6,202 nt of DNA from Pseudomonadota bacterium (GTDB lineage: Bacteria; Pseudomonadota; Alphaproteobacteria; Rhizobiales; Kaistiaceae). Positions 5,890 to 6,202 of the stretch are shown here, piece after piece. The DNA is taken from contig JAEZEN010000254.1 in assembly GCA_023433185.1 (NCBI GenBank), positions 1 through 6,202 on the forward strand, in the 5' to 3' direction. The position numbers and the translations under genes are program-made. How positions within the stretch are numbered: position 1 is the first letter of the stretch; the number at the start of each line of letters is the position of its first letter. Under the pieces are notes generated by a model that worked only from the letters and a program-made list of their open reading frames with translations, was not told the origin of the DNA and ran no database searches.

Positions 5890-6202
5890 ATGGACACGAT
5901 CATCGAGCGGCTCGCGCCCGGCGCCGAGGCGGCGCCGGCGATCCTCGCGCCGGACCGTCCGCCCCTCACCCATGGCGCGCTCCGCTCGCTCATCGGCGCG
6001 ACGGTGGCCCGCCTCAACGCCCTCGGCCTCGGCCGCGGCGACCGGGTGGCCATCGTCCTCCCCAACGGCCCCGAGATGGCGACCGCCTTTCTCGCCGTCG
6101 CCGCCGGCGCGACGACGGCCCCGCTCAACCCGGCCTATCGCGAGGACGAGTTCGCCTTCTACCTCTCCGACATCGGCGCGAAGGCGCTGGTGGTCGCCGC
6201 CG
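5890..6202 (+). CDS. AMP-dependent acyl-CoA synthetase/ligase, N-terminal end (3' truncated by window)
   Basis: The first 104 residues are present, and the frame is open at the right edge. The sequence is typical of the adenylate-forming (ANL) superfamily N-terminal domain. PAILAPDRPPLTHGALRSLI (16-35) holds the LTYxxL-like substrate-domain segment. GRGDRVAIVLPNGPEMATAF and LAVAAGATTAPLNPAYREDE follow (together about residues 49-88), and FYLSDIGAKALVV is close to the edge. The NGPEM and PLNPAYR wording resembles the oxalyl-CoA synthetase/Pcs60-like branch, but the P-loop (A3), A5 and A8 motifs lie outside the window, so substrate is not determinable. These enzymes activate a carboxylate with ATP to an acyl-adenylate and then to a CoA thioester. 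ATG 5890 fits, with GGGAGG just upstream. It is divergent from the M24 peptidase and may share regulation with it. Confidence 0.87.
   Translation, partial: MDTIIERLAPGAEAAPAILAPDRPPLTHGALRSLIGATVARLNALGLGRGDRVAIVLPNGPEMATAFLAVAAGATTAPLNPAYREDEFAFYLSDIGAKALVVAA

Overview
This 6.2 kb window is very GC-rich. Its codons end mostly in G or C, so long spurious ORFs run through the antisense frames. The protein types point to an alphaproteobacterium, most likely a Hyphomicrobiales (Rhizobiales) member: an alphaproteobacterial-type phospholipid N-methyltransferase directly behind mnmA, a UPF0173 hydrolase divergent from ruvX, and a small dispersed palindromic element with an ATCCCCGCATGCGGGGAT core. 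This assignment is by recognition only; no database search was possible.

Layout, left to right: (1) the 3' end of mnmA (+), followed after 7 nt by a PmtA-type SAM-dependent methyltransferase (+, 207-887). (2) A UPF0173 metallo-beta-lactamase-fold hydrolase (-, 904-1599) that converges on pmtA. (3) ruvX (+, GTG start, 1693-2190), divergent from the hydrolase, then a second, UbiE/Methyltransf_11-type methyltransferase (+, 2272-3096). (4) A 150-residue stand-alone cyclic-nucleotide-binding-domain protein (-, 3158-3610), divergent from a fumarylacetoacetate-hydrolase-family enzyme resembling fumarylpyruvate hydrolase (+, 3703-4395). (5) A 119-bp inverted-repeat element (4428-4546) in the convergent gap after that enzyme. 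(6) An M24 (Xaa-Pro/creatinase-like) peptidase gene on the minus strand (4594-5791), broken by one extra base at 5045-5047. (7) The start of an acyl-CoA synthetase/AMP-dependent ligase (+, 5890 onward), divergent from the peptidase and cut by the window edge.

The genes form short units rather than one operon. The left half is mainly housekeeping: tRNA thiolation, membrane phospholipid methylation and a RuvX-family nuclease. The right half looks accessory and catabolic: an FAH-family hydrolase, an M24 peptidase and an acyl-CoA ligase, which could act on organic acids or modified amino acids. No substrate can be fixed from this window.

I see no phage genes, transposase, CRISPR array, tRNA or rRNA, and no clear new multi-gene system. 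The two signals most worth checking are the single-base frameshift in the M24 peptidase, which separates two of its metal-binding aspartates, and the REP/MITE-like inverted-repeat element beside it. The divergent intergenic regions also hold short dyads that could be operators.
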